NCBI GenBank assembly: GCA_030248195.1
Contig: JASAND010016529.1
Coordinates: 25,603-89,602 of the forward strand
Source of the DNA: Trissonchulus latispiculum
Lineage: Eukaryota; Nematoda; Enoplea; Enoplida; Ironidae
Length of the DNA: 64,000 bases
Direction: 5' to 3'
How positions within the stretch are numbered: position 1 is the stretch's first letter; each line of letters opens with the position of its first letter. Positions 30,952 to 41,951 of the stretch are shown here, piece by piece. A program made the translations under genes and the position numbers. The notes beneath the pieces are model-generated. The model searched no databases. It was not told where the DNA came from and saw only the letters and a list, made by a program, of their open reading frames with translations.

Positions 30952-31056
30952 TTTTCTGGAATTTGGCGTTGTGATTTCCGTTTTCCACTATCTGCTGATT
31001 CAGGACCACTTTGTGCTAAAGCTTTTGTGCAGGACGAAATACGGCTCTTTGCTTTT
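30952..31056 (-). CDS. exon K0 of minus-strand locus
   Basis: 105 bp, acceptor ATTTTCCAG, donor AA|GTAATGT. It encodes KAKSRISSCTKALAQ and a Ser/Lys-rich tail, paralogous to K1 and K2. One-base start and two-base end fit its neighbour at 31286-31354. Confidence 0.45.
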
Positions 31057-31285
31057 CTGGAAAAATAACATGTTCAGAGGATAAGACATAAATAACGAAA
31101 ATGACAAAAAGTATTAGTAAAGAGTCAGAGGAAAATAACGAAAATGGCAAGAAGAATTAGTAAAGAGTCAGAGAAATGCAAAAGACGTGTGTAATATGAT
31201 TTTCTGTCAGGCTAATCTAATTAGCTTTGGTATTGGTTAGGAAATATTTTGTAACACAAATGTGCTGCAATGAAAACAATCTTAC

Positions 31286-31354
31286 TCTGCGGCCTGGCGT
31301 ACGTGCTTCTCCCTTTTCGGATTTTCGTCTTTGTTTTCCTGGTAGGTAGCATTT
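31286..31354 (-). CDS. exon N of minus-strand locus
   Basis: 69 bp, acceptor CATTTTAG, strong donor GA|GTAAGATTG. It encodes NATYQENKDENPKREK. One-base start, two-base end, in frame with K0. Confidence 0.45.
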
Positions 31355-31865
31355 CTAAAATGGTAAATAGTGATACAATACAAAGGTATACATAGTACGC
31401 GTTTTGATTTAAATGGATACATTTTGCTACATTGTCATTCGTATTGTTCAATTACACGATCCCCCGCAAAATGTCTCCGTTCCCCCAGCTATTTTGAGGC
31501 CACAGCTGCAGCTTCTTTCATGATGAAGATTCCTTAGCTTGGCAACCCCCCATCATTGGTGTAACGGAGGTCAACTTTATCAAATTACGGAGTGGCACAT
31601 AAAAGTGCTGCAGAAGTCTTTGATTTTCTTTTTGAAATTCAAAGTTGAATGACTGCATAGATATGATTCTAAGTTTAGAATACAAAAATTGTAACAAATT
31701 TGAGTGTTTTATCTTTGTTTGCAATTCGGAATAACAATTAAATTAAGAACATAGTAGTGTTATTACACTTGGAGAAAACCGTACTGCTTTATTAGATATT
31801 AATAGAAGAAAAGATTTCGAAATCAATAGATACGAAAAGAAAAACTGCTTTATTTAATAGTAATA
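31355..31865. other. intronic gene-free stretch
   Basis: Nothing supported. A GGAGTGGCACATAAAAG word (31590) is also found near 40230, a dispersed repeat. Confidence 0.35.
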
Positions 31866-31871
31866 TGATGT

Positions 31872-31931
<60 letters not shown>

Positions 31932-31974
31932 GTGCGTGCGTGTGTGTGTGTGTTTGTGTGTGTGTCTGTCAGTT
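31866..31974. repeat. (TG)n microsatellite
   Basis: About 109 bp of TG with a few CG, TA and TT interruptions, just before TCAAGT cassette 5. Confidence 0.95.
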
Positions 31975-32032
31975 TGATAAATGGAAGGAAGTAAGCAAAA
32001 CCGGTTCCTGTAAATGTGTTGGGTGTAATTTC

Positions 32033-32169
32033 GAGTCAAGTGTTAAGTCGCAATGTGTGTATGCATATTTCACAGTGTAAAGTATGGGTTTTTGTGTGTG
32101 TCACATACTTGACGGGCAAACTTGACTGGTGTCTAGAAGGTCAAGTAGTCACATCTTAATTTGCATATT
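32033..32169. repeat. TCAAGT cassette 5
   Basis: The most diverged copy: GAGTCAAGTGTTAAGTCG, CACATACTTGACGGGC, AGGTCAAGTAG and TAATTTGCAT are recognisable in order. Confidence 0.65.
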
Positions 32170-32268
32170 TGCAGTGTTAGTATCCGCAAAGCGTATTGAA
32201 AAGAACACGACACTGGGAACGCAGAAAATTTGCAGAAAAGAAAATGAGATGATATAGTACAAACTTAC

Positions 32269-32349
32269 ATGCCAGTGTCAGAAGGCATTGGGATTTCTGG
32301 TTGACACGTTTCATTTTCTGCGTCTTTCGGTAACTCTGTTGCAGCATCT
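32269..32349 (-). CDS. exon paralogous to exon 2
   Basis: 81 bp, acceptor TGTTTTAG, consensus donor AT|GTAAGT. It encodes an acidic segment (DAATELPKDAENETCQPE). Preceded on the minus strand by the ATNDSNEVEIC copy at 32470-32534, so the exon1-exon2 pair is duplicated as a block. Confidence 0.5.
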
Positions 32350-32957
32350 CTAAAACAAGATTCTTTGGTTATTTCAGTATTTCGATATTGAAAAGTAAAA
32401 AATAAATTAGATTCTATAAGAAAACAAAGTTGTGCTCCATAAAATTAGCGTTAAGATTAAGGAAGTTACTGGTACAGTGAAAGGTTGGAGTAGCAAATTT
32501 CTACTTCGTTGGAGTCGTTTGTTGCGATTCAAATTCTAGAGATGGATATTTGAAGCTGACTGGACTCTTGTATGAATGAAAGAGCGGTTGGTGCTAAACA
32601 TTTGCAGAATTGGAACTTCTGACCAGAGGTGTAACAATGAGAAAGCAGTTGGTGGTGGTTAGATATGTGCAGGAGGCGAGGTTACGAGGGGGAGGCTAAG
32701 GTTAGGCAGTTTTTTGGCATAAAAACAGTAGAACACTTTCGAGCTGAGAAAACGTTTTAGCGGTGCTGAGGCTCAAGTGGAGAATACCATCATAGATGGA
32801 CGTCCGCTCCCCTGCGGTGTATGTAAGGTAGTGTCCATCAGACACAATAAGTGTCCAGATGAAAGTTACATACAGGCGCGCAAATTTTTATGGTTTTTAT
32901 CTTGTTGAATGCCATTCTATTAACATACTTATTTATTATTACAAATAATATTAATAC

Positions 32958-33035
32958 CGCTTTTTGACTCTGTCTTTATCTCCTTCCTCGGTGTTGCGTG
33001 GCTTTCTCGCCTGCAGTTCGTCGTTCCCAGTCTTT
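32958..33035 (-). CDS. charged exon d of minus-strand locus
   Basis: 78 bp, acceptor AACATCAG, donor CG|GTATTAA. It encodes KTGNDELQARKPRNTEEGD and a Lys/Arg tail. One-base start, two-base end, the same phase as most neighbours. Confidence 0.4.
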
Positions 33036-33161
33036 CTGATGTTAGCACTAGTAATAACGAAGCAGTCTTGCAGTAGGTTACTACGATAACTCATTTCTTT
33101 GATTAACAATGTTACATTGTTTATCTAGTAACGAAAAGAAACAATGTGACAGTTTATATAC

Positions 33162-33306
33162 AGTAAGCAAAAGAGCTAACTGAGAATTGTGCTGGAGTTT
33201 ATTCGCTGTTTCACGTTCAGCCGTTTCACGTTCCTGTTGCAGTAGGTTTAGCATTTCTTGCTGTTCTGCGGAAATAGATTCTACTGAAATCATCGACTGA
33301 CCCAAT
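33162..33306 (-). CDS. coiled-coil exon c of minus-strand locus
   Basis: Acceptor AATTTTAG at 33307. It encodes a Gln/Glu-rich heptad-like helix (EQQEMLNLLQQERETAERE). The donor at ACT|GTATAT is weak and does not give the phase expected for exon d, so the 3' border is uncertain. Confidence 0.4.
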
Positions 33307-33648
33307 CTAAAATTTCAAAAGAAGTCCCATATTTCCTAGTACTCTTCTGAAAATAAAAGTAGAAGGGGATTTTACAGTTTCTAATTGTTAAAATACCCAG
33401 TAACGTGAAAGTAAAAGTATCTGAAATATTGTTTGTTATCGGCATTTCTTGCTAGAGTCGTTGATCTTGTCGTAATGTCCTGCTGCTGAACAGCTGTTTC
33501 ATGTTCGACTGAAAGAACTATTCTCTTCCAATTTTTTCATTCTGTTCAACTAAAAAACTAAAAATAGTAAAACTACAAGTTTGCTTAATGACAAAAGCAT
33601 GAAAAAGTTATACACATAAGAACTACTATAATGAATTTAACGAATTAC

Positions 33649-33774
33649 TTGGACGTGACCGTTCCATTCCATTTTCTGAATGTTCCTCTTCGGCTAGTGA
33701 CGCCTGAGAATGAATCTCAGCACTAGAGTTAGACGCATCTTTTACCTTCACCTCTGCGAGTCTTTCTGTTTGCG
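33649..33774 (-). CDS. acidic exon b of minus-strand locus
   Basis: 126 bp, acceptor AATTTTAG, donor AA|GTAATTC. It encodes an acidic Ser-rich segment with SQASLAEEEHSENG. Clearly paralogous to the exon at 37345-37477 (SMASLAEEDCSDNG). Confidence 0.45.
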
Positions 33775-34359
33775 CTAAAATTAGAAATCAAATAAAAGTA
33801 GTACATTATTTATTAATTGTGTTAATTATATACCAGGAAAAAACAATAGACCGTATAAACGGATCAATTTCAGACAGCAGGAGAATGTAGCACAGACTAC
33901 AAATTCTTGAGACACACAACAAAGTACTGACAAATTAATGGATACAACCAGTTACAGGAAGAGGTGTCTTCCGTTCTCTGTCTGCTTAATAACAAAAGTA
34001 TAAAAGTATGAAAAATTTCATACAAATGGGGAACTATTACAATGAATCAATCAATGTAATGTAATTTTTCTGATATGTGCCATTGTCCGGTCCCCTGTGT
34101 GTATCTCTATCTGCGGTTCGGATCTTCGGTTCTGTATTAGTCATTCCTGTTTAAGTCTGCCATGATAGTAACTTCGTGTTTTCTTGTGTTTTGGTTTTTT
34201 TTACTTTGTGTGTTTAGTTAGGTGTCCTTGTGTTTTTTAAGAAATTTTATATATAGTGTAAAATCTGGTGTAACGTTTTTATGACGTTTTATAAGCTTTT
34301 TATTCTGAGCTTGCTTTGTGAAATGCTGCAGTTGCTAACATGATTCTGAAGTCAGACCC
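33775..34359. other. gene-free stretch
   Basis: No supported feature before the 164-bp array. Confidence 0.35.
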
Positions 34360-34986
34360 GTAAATTTCGTTAGAGTGAGCCTTTGATTAAACAGTGCCGC
34401 GACCTCCGTGCCTGCGGCATTGTAGGATGCTAGCTTACTGTAGTCCGTAAAATCTTATCACCAGGTCCGTGAAAGGTGGCTTATCTGCGGTTCGAATCCC
34501 GCCTGGAAATGAATTCGTAAACGAGTAAATTTTGTTAGAGTAAGCCTGCATCAAACAGTGCCGTGACCTCCGTGCCTGCGGCATTGTAGGATGCTAGCTT
34601 ACTGTAGTCCGTAAAAACTTATCACCAGGTCCGTGAAAGGTGGCGTATCTGCGGTTCGAATCCCGCCTGGAAATGAATTCGTAAACGAGTAAATTTTGTT
34701 AGAGTAAGCCTGCATCAAACAGTGCCGCGACCTCCGTGCCTGCGGCATTGTAGGATGCTAGCTTACTGTAGTCCGTAAAAACTTATCACCAGGTCCGTGA
34801 AAGGTGGCGTATCTGCGGTTCGAATCCCGCCTGGAAATGAATTCGTAAACGAGTAAATTTTGTTAGAGTAAGCCTGCATCAAACAGTGCCGCGACCTCCG
34901 TGCCTGCGGCATTGTAGGATGCTAGCTTACTGCAGTCCGTAAAAAAATTATCACCAGGTCCGTGAAAGGTGGCGTATCTGCGGTTC
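34360..34986 (+). repeat. 164-bp tandem array with tRNA-like B box
   Basis: CAGTGCCG starts at 34392, 34556, 34720 and 34884, period exactly 164. Each unit carries GGTTCGAATCCCGCC, a perfect pol III B box, and GTAGTCCGT upstream, a poor A box. The cloverleaf is not complete. Partial units recur at 35600-35842 and 36255-36325, so the family is also dispersed locally. Confidence 0.85.
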
Positions 34987-35004
34987 ATCTATCTTATAGA
35001 AACC

Positions 35005-35575
35005 ATTAACGGCTTTTCATAGGCATATTGATGGCCCCTGAACTAGGCCGTATAGGTCAGGTGAAAGCGTCGAAGATGAAGGAATTTTACAGTGTAAATT
35101 TTTTGAAAGTTCAGTTATGTGTTTTGAGCCCACTTCTAGGCGTTTTGGGGTTAAGCCCTACGCATATGGATAGCTCTGAGTGTCTGGAATAAGCTCCTGG
35201 ACAAGTCCGGACTCAATGCTCAAAAATTGGTTTTTTCAGAATTTTCGCCGAATTATCAAAATAGGTCAAGATCGTCATTTTGGACTTATTCTCGGTGTTT
35301 ATAAAAATTTTTCTGTGAGTCTTGGCCAACTTGTTTTCTTTTATCTTACAGACACCAGTAAGGGTTGTCCATATACGTATTGATGGCCCCTGAACTAGGT
35401 CCGTATAGGTCACTCGGAAGCGTCAAAGTTCATGAAATTTTACTGTGTAAAATTGTTAAAAGTTTAATGATCTCTTTTGAACCTTTTTCTAGTGTCATAG
35501 GGGTCAGCCCTGCGCATATGCATAGCCCTGGGTGTCTGGAATAAGCTGCATGACATGTTAGTTTTCTTTTATAAC
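35005..35575. repeat. ~205-bp direct duplication
   Basis: The segment from GATGGCCCCTGAACTAGG (35029) to GTGTCTGGAATAAGCT recurs at 35381-35550 with many substitutions. It separates units of the tRNA-like array. Confidence 0.7.
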
Positions 35576-35842
35576 TTTATTGTTAGCAATGCAAACTGTG
35601 TCAAGTGCTGAGCATCTGATTAAACAGTGCCGCGACCTCAGTGCCTGCGGCAATGTGAAATACAAGCTTACTGTAGTCCTTAAAAACTTATCACCAGGTC
35701 CGTGAAAGGTGTCGTATCTGCGGTTCGAATCCCGCCAAGAAATGAATTCGTAAACGAGTAAATTTCGTTTAGAGAAAGCCTTTGATTAAACAGTGCCGCG
35801 ACCTCCGTGCCTGCGGCATTGTAGGATGCTAGCTTACTGTAG

Positions 35843-36880
35843 ATGAGAGCTCTGCTTCTTGATTGCTAGGTTGATTTCTGTTGGCAATGTAAACAAAGTG
35901 CTGTGCTCCGCATGTTATAAAGCTTTAAGTTAATTTAAATTTTAAAAACTTAAGCTAAATAAAAGTTTAAAGTTATAATAAAGGTGAAATCTTTTTAGTT
36001 AAAGTTAAAGGTTCAAATCTTTTCAAGTTAAAGATTAAGTTAAGTCGAAGGACTAGAAACTTCACGCATTGTAGCTCTTGTATGCTAAATACATTATGTT
36101 TATAGCTGTAACCAATAAATTGGCCTTTATGATTTGGGAAATGTCAGATTTTTATTGCAGCAAGGTCACATCTATTGCATCACCTCTGCACTTTAAGTAG
36201 ATTTTAACAGATGACACCAATTAAGGGGAATGAATCAAAGTATCCCCCATAAAAGACGTCTAGTCCGTAAAAATAGGCACAAGGTCTACGAGAGGTGGCA
36301 TTTCTGCGGTTCGAATCCCGAATGAATTTTACCTACAAGTTCCAAGACCTTGGAGCAGTGTCTGGCGCCTTGAATCTCGGTTGATTTCTGTTAGCAATGC
36401 AAACGGTCTCAAGCGCTGTGCTCAGCATATTATAAAGTTTTAAGTTTAATGTCTACTATAGCTGTAACCAATGACTTGAGAACTGTCCGATTTTTATTGC
36501 GGCAAGGTCAGATCCAAAGACTCCCAGACATATTGCTTTTATTCAGGCATATTCATACACATATTGCACAAGACGAACATGAAAACGTCACAATAGGTAG
36601 TTTAATAGATTCACATTGTAAACCACTTGTTTCTCCTCCTCGCAGTAAAGTTCAGCTGACGAAACAAGCAGTGGAAAATGACTGAATCCTGCAATAAATA
36701 GCATTAATTACCATTTTAGTCAAAAGAGTTACATGAGCAATGAATGAATCTTGCACTAGATGACAGTTAAATTATAGAAATTATAATGCAATTAAATTCA
36801 CAAAGTTAGTTTTCTGCATTGAGACTAGTTTCAGGCATTAGAGTTGTGAGTTGCCCACAACCAAGAATTAACAATTATTG
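35843..36880. other. mostly gene-free stretch
   Basis: TAGCTGTAACCAAT followed by CAGATTTTTATTGC recurs at ~36105 and ~36465, a short duplication. The 78-codon ORF at 36449-36685 starts inside the second copy and shows no known domain. One partial tRNA-like unit is present (36255-36325). Confidence 0.35.
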
Positions 36881-37260
36881 TGGGCTAGTGTGCTAAGCGT
36901 CTATAACCAACAATAACAGCTAATGTTGGTTAGCTGTGGAAGTTCCAGCTAACCAACAATGAGTCAAAGTGGGCTAGTGTGCTAAGCGTCTATAACCAAC
37001 AATAACAGCTAATGTTGGTTAGCTGTGGAAGTTCCAGCTAACCAACAATTAGTCAAAGTGGGCTAGTGTGCTAAGCGTCTATAACCAACAATAACAGCTA
37101 ATGTTGGTTAGCTGTGGAAGTTCCAGCTAACCAACAATGAGTCAAAGTGGGCTAGTGTGCTAAGCGTCTATAACCAACAATAACAGCTAATGTTGGTTAG
37201 CTGTGGAAATTCCAGCTAACCAACAATGAGTCAAAGTGGGCTAGTGTGACAGGCGCTTCT
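36881..37260. repeat. 89-bp tandem array, each unit a hairpin
   Basis: TGGGCTAGTG starts at 36881, 36970, 37059, 37148 and 37237, exactly 89 bp apart. Each unit has ATGTTGGTTAGCTG and CAGCTAACCAACAAT separated by ~9 bp, a 14-15-bp stem. Four successive hairpins result. Confidence 0.85.
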
Positions 37261-37344
37261 AACCAGCAATGTGTCAAAGTTGGCTAGCATTGCTAACCAA
37301 CTTTAAGTCATTCGTGGTCCTGCGTTAGTCTCGACAATTTTGAC

Positions 37345-37477
37345 CGACGCATTGGAAGCTGCCCTTCTCTTCCATTATCCGAGCAATCTTCTTCGGCTAG
37401 CGAAGCCATAGAATGCATCTCTTCGTTTGAGTTGGACAGACCTTCTTCAGTGAAGTGCCCGTCTGTTCCCGTTTCCG
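37345..37477 (-). CDS. acidic exon a of minus-strand locus
   Basis: Acceptor TAATTTCAG at 37478. It encodes an acidic segment ending in MASLAEEDCSDNGREG, paralogous to exon b. The donor is not consensus, so the 3' border is approximate. This is the most upstream exon recognised. Confidence 0.4.
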
Positions 37478-38283
37478 CTGAAATTAGAAATGATTAAAAA
37501 CTAGAACAATATTTATATATATTCAAGTGAAAGTTTAGTGAAAGTAGTAAAATTAACAGTAAGATTGACAATCAAAGAACAAACAAATATACTATTTAAA
37601 AGATTTATTCCAAACAGCAGCAGAGTATAGGATACACTACAAATTGGATTTCAAAAAAACTGCTTTAATCAACATTGAATTGATCGTTATCTTGCTGAAA
37701 GATAATTCGATTAAATGTTTCAGTTAATTTAAACAAAGAAGTATAAAACAGAGTAATGGTGACCAATAACTGTATGTTACCTTAGTCATAGTTAGCTAAA
37801 ATGTTTTGAGTAAAGCTAGACAAGAACTGTATGTTACCTTAATCGTCGTAGTTAGTTGTAAACCAAAATTAATGGAATTCACGAGAAGGCATACAAAATT
37901 ACTTCCCCATTCCATCAGCTGCAGACAGAAATATTATGCAAATTAAGATATGTTTTCTTTACCAAACAGATATCTATAGCTTATATTAATACGTGTAGTT
38001 TACAGATATATACAAAACGCACACAAGACTTTAAGTAATTTCCACAACAGCCTTAGACTAAAAGTCCTGGATTGGGACGTTCTCCTAAGTATTTTAGTAT
38101 ATTAGAACGCTAATGTTGGAAATCAAGAAACCTAATAAAGATCAACTACGTGCTAATTATTTCAACACACTAGCAGACTAGGTTTCGTGCTAATTATTTT
38201 AACAAACTAGGATTCGCACTGTTAGAATAAACGACAAGTGCATTAAAAATAAAGACAAACGATTACTAGAACGGTAATGTTGG
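37478..38283. other. gene-free AT-rich stretch
   Basis: Contains a short repeat (CTGTATGTTACCTTA at 37768 and 37827). No gene seen. Confidence 0.35.
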
Positions 38284-40180
38284 AAATCAAGAAAACCCCT
38301 TTTAGACTCTCCACCTGAACAACTCCCTCTCCCTCTCGTCCCTATCGTTACCTTTTATAGGTACATCCCTAGGCTGATTTTAAGCCTAAATAAATGAAGA
38401 ATAAAATGCCTGGGAGAAGTTCCATCTTCACTAAATGCCTCTATCAAAATAACGTTGACATACGACGTTATGAAACTGTGTAGAAATTAGCCAATTTACT
38501 TAAACATTAAGAAAGAAATAAACATTAGCGCAAATTTATAAAGTCTACGAAAAGAGTGCACAAAATAATTTTCCAGCTAGTAAAATTAATGTCTACTATG
38601 CTAAAGTTTGCACAAACTTTTGTTTTTAACTTACTTTTTCACTCATATTGTTGTTTGGTTTTAAAACTTCATGCTGAAAATTGCACAGAAATTACTTTGG
38701 AATTTAATCTACTGAGAATTATATTGGCATTGTGACATTTAACGTAGCGTTAAAATGGTAACTCGGTAAAATACACGCGCCGGTAGATTATTCTATACAA
38801 CTATTTTATGTTGAAACTACAAATTTGCAGAATCAGTACTGACCTTCTGCGCAAAAATTGGATTATATTAACAATTCTATGTTGAATCTTCAAAAGAAAT
38901 TGTTTTACACACAGTTTGCTGATAATCAGTACATTTTACGTAAAATTTAATCTAGACTTTTATTTTTGCTCAAATAGTTTTATTCTAAGCTAAATGTTTA
39001 AGCAAATTGGCTAATTTCTACATAGTTTCATAACGTCGGATGCCAACGTTATTTTGATAGAGGCAAAATTTGCGGGAGCGGCTTAGTAAAAATACGGGAC
39101 TGGTCCCAGAATGTTAAGGAGCACGGAAATAGGTTTTTTCGTAAGTTTTAGCCATTTACGTGAAGGAATAAAGCCGTATGTGTCAAGAATACCCGAAAGA
39201 AAACCAGCACATTAAGGTGCTGGTATACTTTTGTGCAAGAGACGCTCCGAAAGCGACGCATGAATTCACCCTGATTCATTTCTGATTCATTTCGGGCTAA
39301 TACCACACGAATTCAGCCGGCCCCTCCTTTTTAGGAGTTACTCTCTGCCTGAACAGCTCCCTCACCCTCTAGGCCCTATCGTTACCTTTTGTAGGTACGT
39401 CCCTAGGCTGATTTTAAACTAAAATAATTGAAAAATAAAATGACTGTGACAAGCTCCATCTTCGCTAGTTTGCGGCAGCGGCGTAGCTCTGAAAGCAACG
39501 CATGAATAACGCTGATGTAGGAAATCAACAATAGCTTATAAAGATCTCATTTCGGGTTAATGCCTCAAGGACAATGAATTCACCTTGATTCATTTCGGCC
39601 TAATGCCACACGAATTCATCGGAAAATTGAAGAGACGCTCCGAAAGCGACGCATGAATTCAACCTGATTCATTTCAGATTCATTTCTGGCTAATGCCACA
39701 CGAATTCAGCCGGTCCCTCCTTTTTAGGAGTTACTCTCTACCTGAACAGCTCCCTCTCCCTCTCAGCCCTATCGTTGCCTTTTATAGGTACGTCCCTAGG
39801 CTGATTTTAAGCTAAAATAATTGAAAAATAAAATGACTGGGAGAAGCTCCATCTTCGCTAATTTGCGGCAACGGCGTATTCTGAATGCAACGCATGAATA
39901 ACGCTAATGTAGGAAATCAAGAAAATCGTTTATTTTTCATTTCACAGGGAAAATTTAAACAAAAGTGTTTTGAGGAGGCTAATTTTCTGATCACCAATTA
40001 ACAAATTGAATTTTAGTTCTGAAAGCGACGCACGAATTCAGCCTGATTCATTTCGGGCTAATGCCACACGAATTCATCAGAAAATTGAAGAGGCACTCCG
40101 AAAGCGGCACATGAATTCGTCCTGCTTCAATTCGGGCTAACGCCACACGAATTCATCATAAAATTAAGGAGACGCCACAT
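38284..40180. repeat. dispersed repeat family with GAATTC-rich ends, four copies
   Basis: Copies start near 38284, 39238, 39630 and 40015. Shared landmarks are CGAAAGCGACGCATGAATTC, CTAATGCCACACGAATTC, CCCTATCGTTACCTTTTATAGG and CCATCTTCGCTAATTTGCGG. The first copy is split by the MITE at 38436-39065. Confidence 0.7.
38436..39065. mobile_element. 630-bp MITE with ~75-bp TIRs
   Basis: Starts TGCCTCTATCAAAATAACG and ends with the complement GATAGAGGCA. Arms match over ~75 bp. It interrupts the dispersed repeat between CATCTTCACTAA and ATTTGCGGG; the uninterrupted form (CATCTTCGCTAATTTGCGG) is present at ~39465 and ~39855, proving insertion. Confidence 0.8.
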
Positions 40181-40650
40181 GAAGGCGGCAAAAAAGTGTG
40201 CGAAGTGACACATGAAAACATCAACAAATTTCGGGGTGGCACATAAAAGCGCCGGAAAAGATATCGCAGGGGAAAATTTTCCCTGTGACAGCGACACTCA
40301 TACGATGACAGAAGAGGGACTTGATCAGTCATACCATATGGCAAGACCTGAGTAGAATATGACCATTAGTTCAGTGAGTTGGTGAATGTCAGGAACAAAG
40401 TTGGAAGCAGAACGAAATCGACCCGAAAGAACGCACATATCCAATTTACAAAGCGGAATAGAAAAAGAATAACGGAACTTATTATTGCACGAGGCAAACC
40501 AGAATCACGTTCTCTTTTATTTGGAGGTTCTGTAAACGGCAACCAAGGCTGATTATATACTTTGAAATCGTTGTAGTGTAGCGTAGACATTTGTAGATCT
40601 GTCGTTTGTGATGAACAAACAAACAAATAACAAGCAATATTTTCTGCAAA
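40181..40650. other. gene-free stretch
   Basis: Contains a GGGGAAAATTTTCCC palindrome at 40264 related to the TIR sub-repeats at 23200-24356. The duplicated segment starts at 40651. Confidence 0.4.
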
Positions 40651-41255
40651 AGGTCAGTTCCGTTTGATAGATATTTTCTAAAAATATAAACCTGCTGCTG
40701 CTTTAATATTTTCCTAACTGAGTGAATAACTAATTAGGTACAGCAAAATCATCTGCAAAGCATCATGTAATTATTTAAGACTGCTAATGGTTTAAAAACT
40801 AACCTGCTTTCCACATTTTGGTCAAAGTATTTACAATGTTTAATTGTTTTGTCTAATATTTATTGCAATAAGTTGCTGGTGTCAGTTGAGAAGGTTTTAA
40901 TTAGCTAGTCATTGAAATTGGAATGATCTATTCCAGTTTTGAATTCTACAGGAATTGTCTATAAACAAATACACACATGCGTAATTCCATGGACTAGAGA
41001 AAGAAATCTTCCAAAAGAGAAATCCACACAGAAATCATGTACTACTAATCCTAAACCATTACGTACATGCATTTATTGTAAAACGTACGTTCAACAAATA
41101 CAAGCAAGAGCTTTGTGCAAAATGAGCCCGTTTTGACCATATTTACAGTAAATATAGAGTCCTGCTGCATGTAGAAATACATTAGTTTGATATGTATCTA
41201 CTCGACTTGCTCACAGCAAAAACTAAGAAACTATACTCGTCAGAACTGAAGCTTA
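40651..41255. repeat. 605-bp flank of the giant LTR element, duplicated at 63199-63803
   Basis: Essentially identical to 63199-63803 (one C/T difference noticed, near 41084). It lies directly upstream of the 5' LTR. No gene is supported; a 65-codon ORF at 40939-41136 is shared by both copies only because they are duplicates. Confidence 0.9.
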
Positions 41256-41924
41256 TGTGAATTATTTCAGTCATTTCGAGAGTCAATTTCATCTGAAATT
41301 ATAAAGTGTACGGCTAACTTCATGATAAATTCATACATTTTCACTAAATTTCAAAGATGTACTGCCAAATTCATGAACGGTCAAACTAAATTGTTGCTTC
41401 TGTGTACGGTCCAAGGCCGGACTAGCTAATTTTCACTTTTGATTCAAAATCGAGCGCTCACGTCAGTGTTGAGTGTTTTTCTCCTGAGAATAGGCGGTCC
41501 CCTTTTGTCCTCTATTTACGCCTCACTGCTTCCGTCTGTTGGGCGCCTATTTTGGCGGGTCTACGATAGTGGGGGAATTTCCTCTTCGGGTTTGTTTTTG
41601 TCTTTTGTTTTGCTTAAAAATTATCTTCTGGTGCCTGTAAGTTAGTTGAAATCTATATTGTACTGTTATTTTTGTAAACTTTTATTGTGAGCTCGAAAGT
41701 AAACTTGCGTCACTTTTTAGTTTTCGCTCGTGTTGTTTTGCAGTAGGTTAGGGTAATTAGGGCGAGTTGAATCTGATCTGCGCACACTCTGTCGAACCCT
41801 TGCGATCTTCGAAATTTCCAGAAATTCGCTTGTCGGGGGTCACGCTCTAAGAGCGTACTTTCTACAGGTTTATTTCTGTGACTAAAATTGTTTGTCCAGA
41901 GATTGTATAGTCTAAATCTCTACA
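41256..41924 (+). mobile_element. 5' LTR of giant Ty3/Gypsy element
   Basis: Starts TGTGAATTATTTCAG and ends ...CTCTACA immediately before the primer-binding site, ~669 bp. Its first 323 bp recur at 62859-63188 (3' LTR, which has a 7-bp insertion) and its first 197 bp at 63804-64000. Confidence 0.85.
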
Positions 41925-41926
41925 AA

Positions 41927-41945
41927 CTGGCGACCGTTCCAGGTG
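41927..41945 (+). promoter_or_regulatory. primer-binding site and candidate splice donor
   Basis: CTGGCGACCGTTCC follows the LTR, as in many Ty3/Gypsy elements. CAG|GTGAAT at 41940-41948 is a good splice donor lying just before the gag ATG (41952), the position used by retroviruses to splice leader onto downstream genes. Confidence 0.5.
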
Positions 41946-41951
41946 AATAGC

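Noticed and set aside
31854..32080. Cys-Val or His-Thr repeat proteins
   Set aside because: Translation of a (TG)n microsatellite.
34441..34510. Functional tRNA gene in each 164-bp unit
   Set aside because: The B box is perfect, but the A box is poor and no full cloverleaf with acceptor stem could be drawn.
36449..36685. 78-aa plus-strand gene
   Set aside because: Begins within a locally duplicated non-coding segment and has no recognisable domain or clear splice context.
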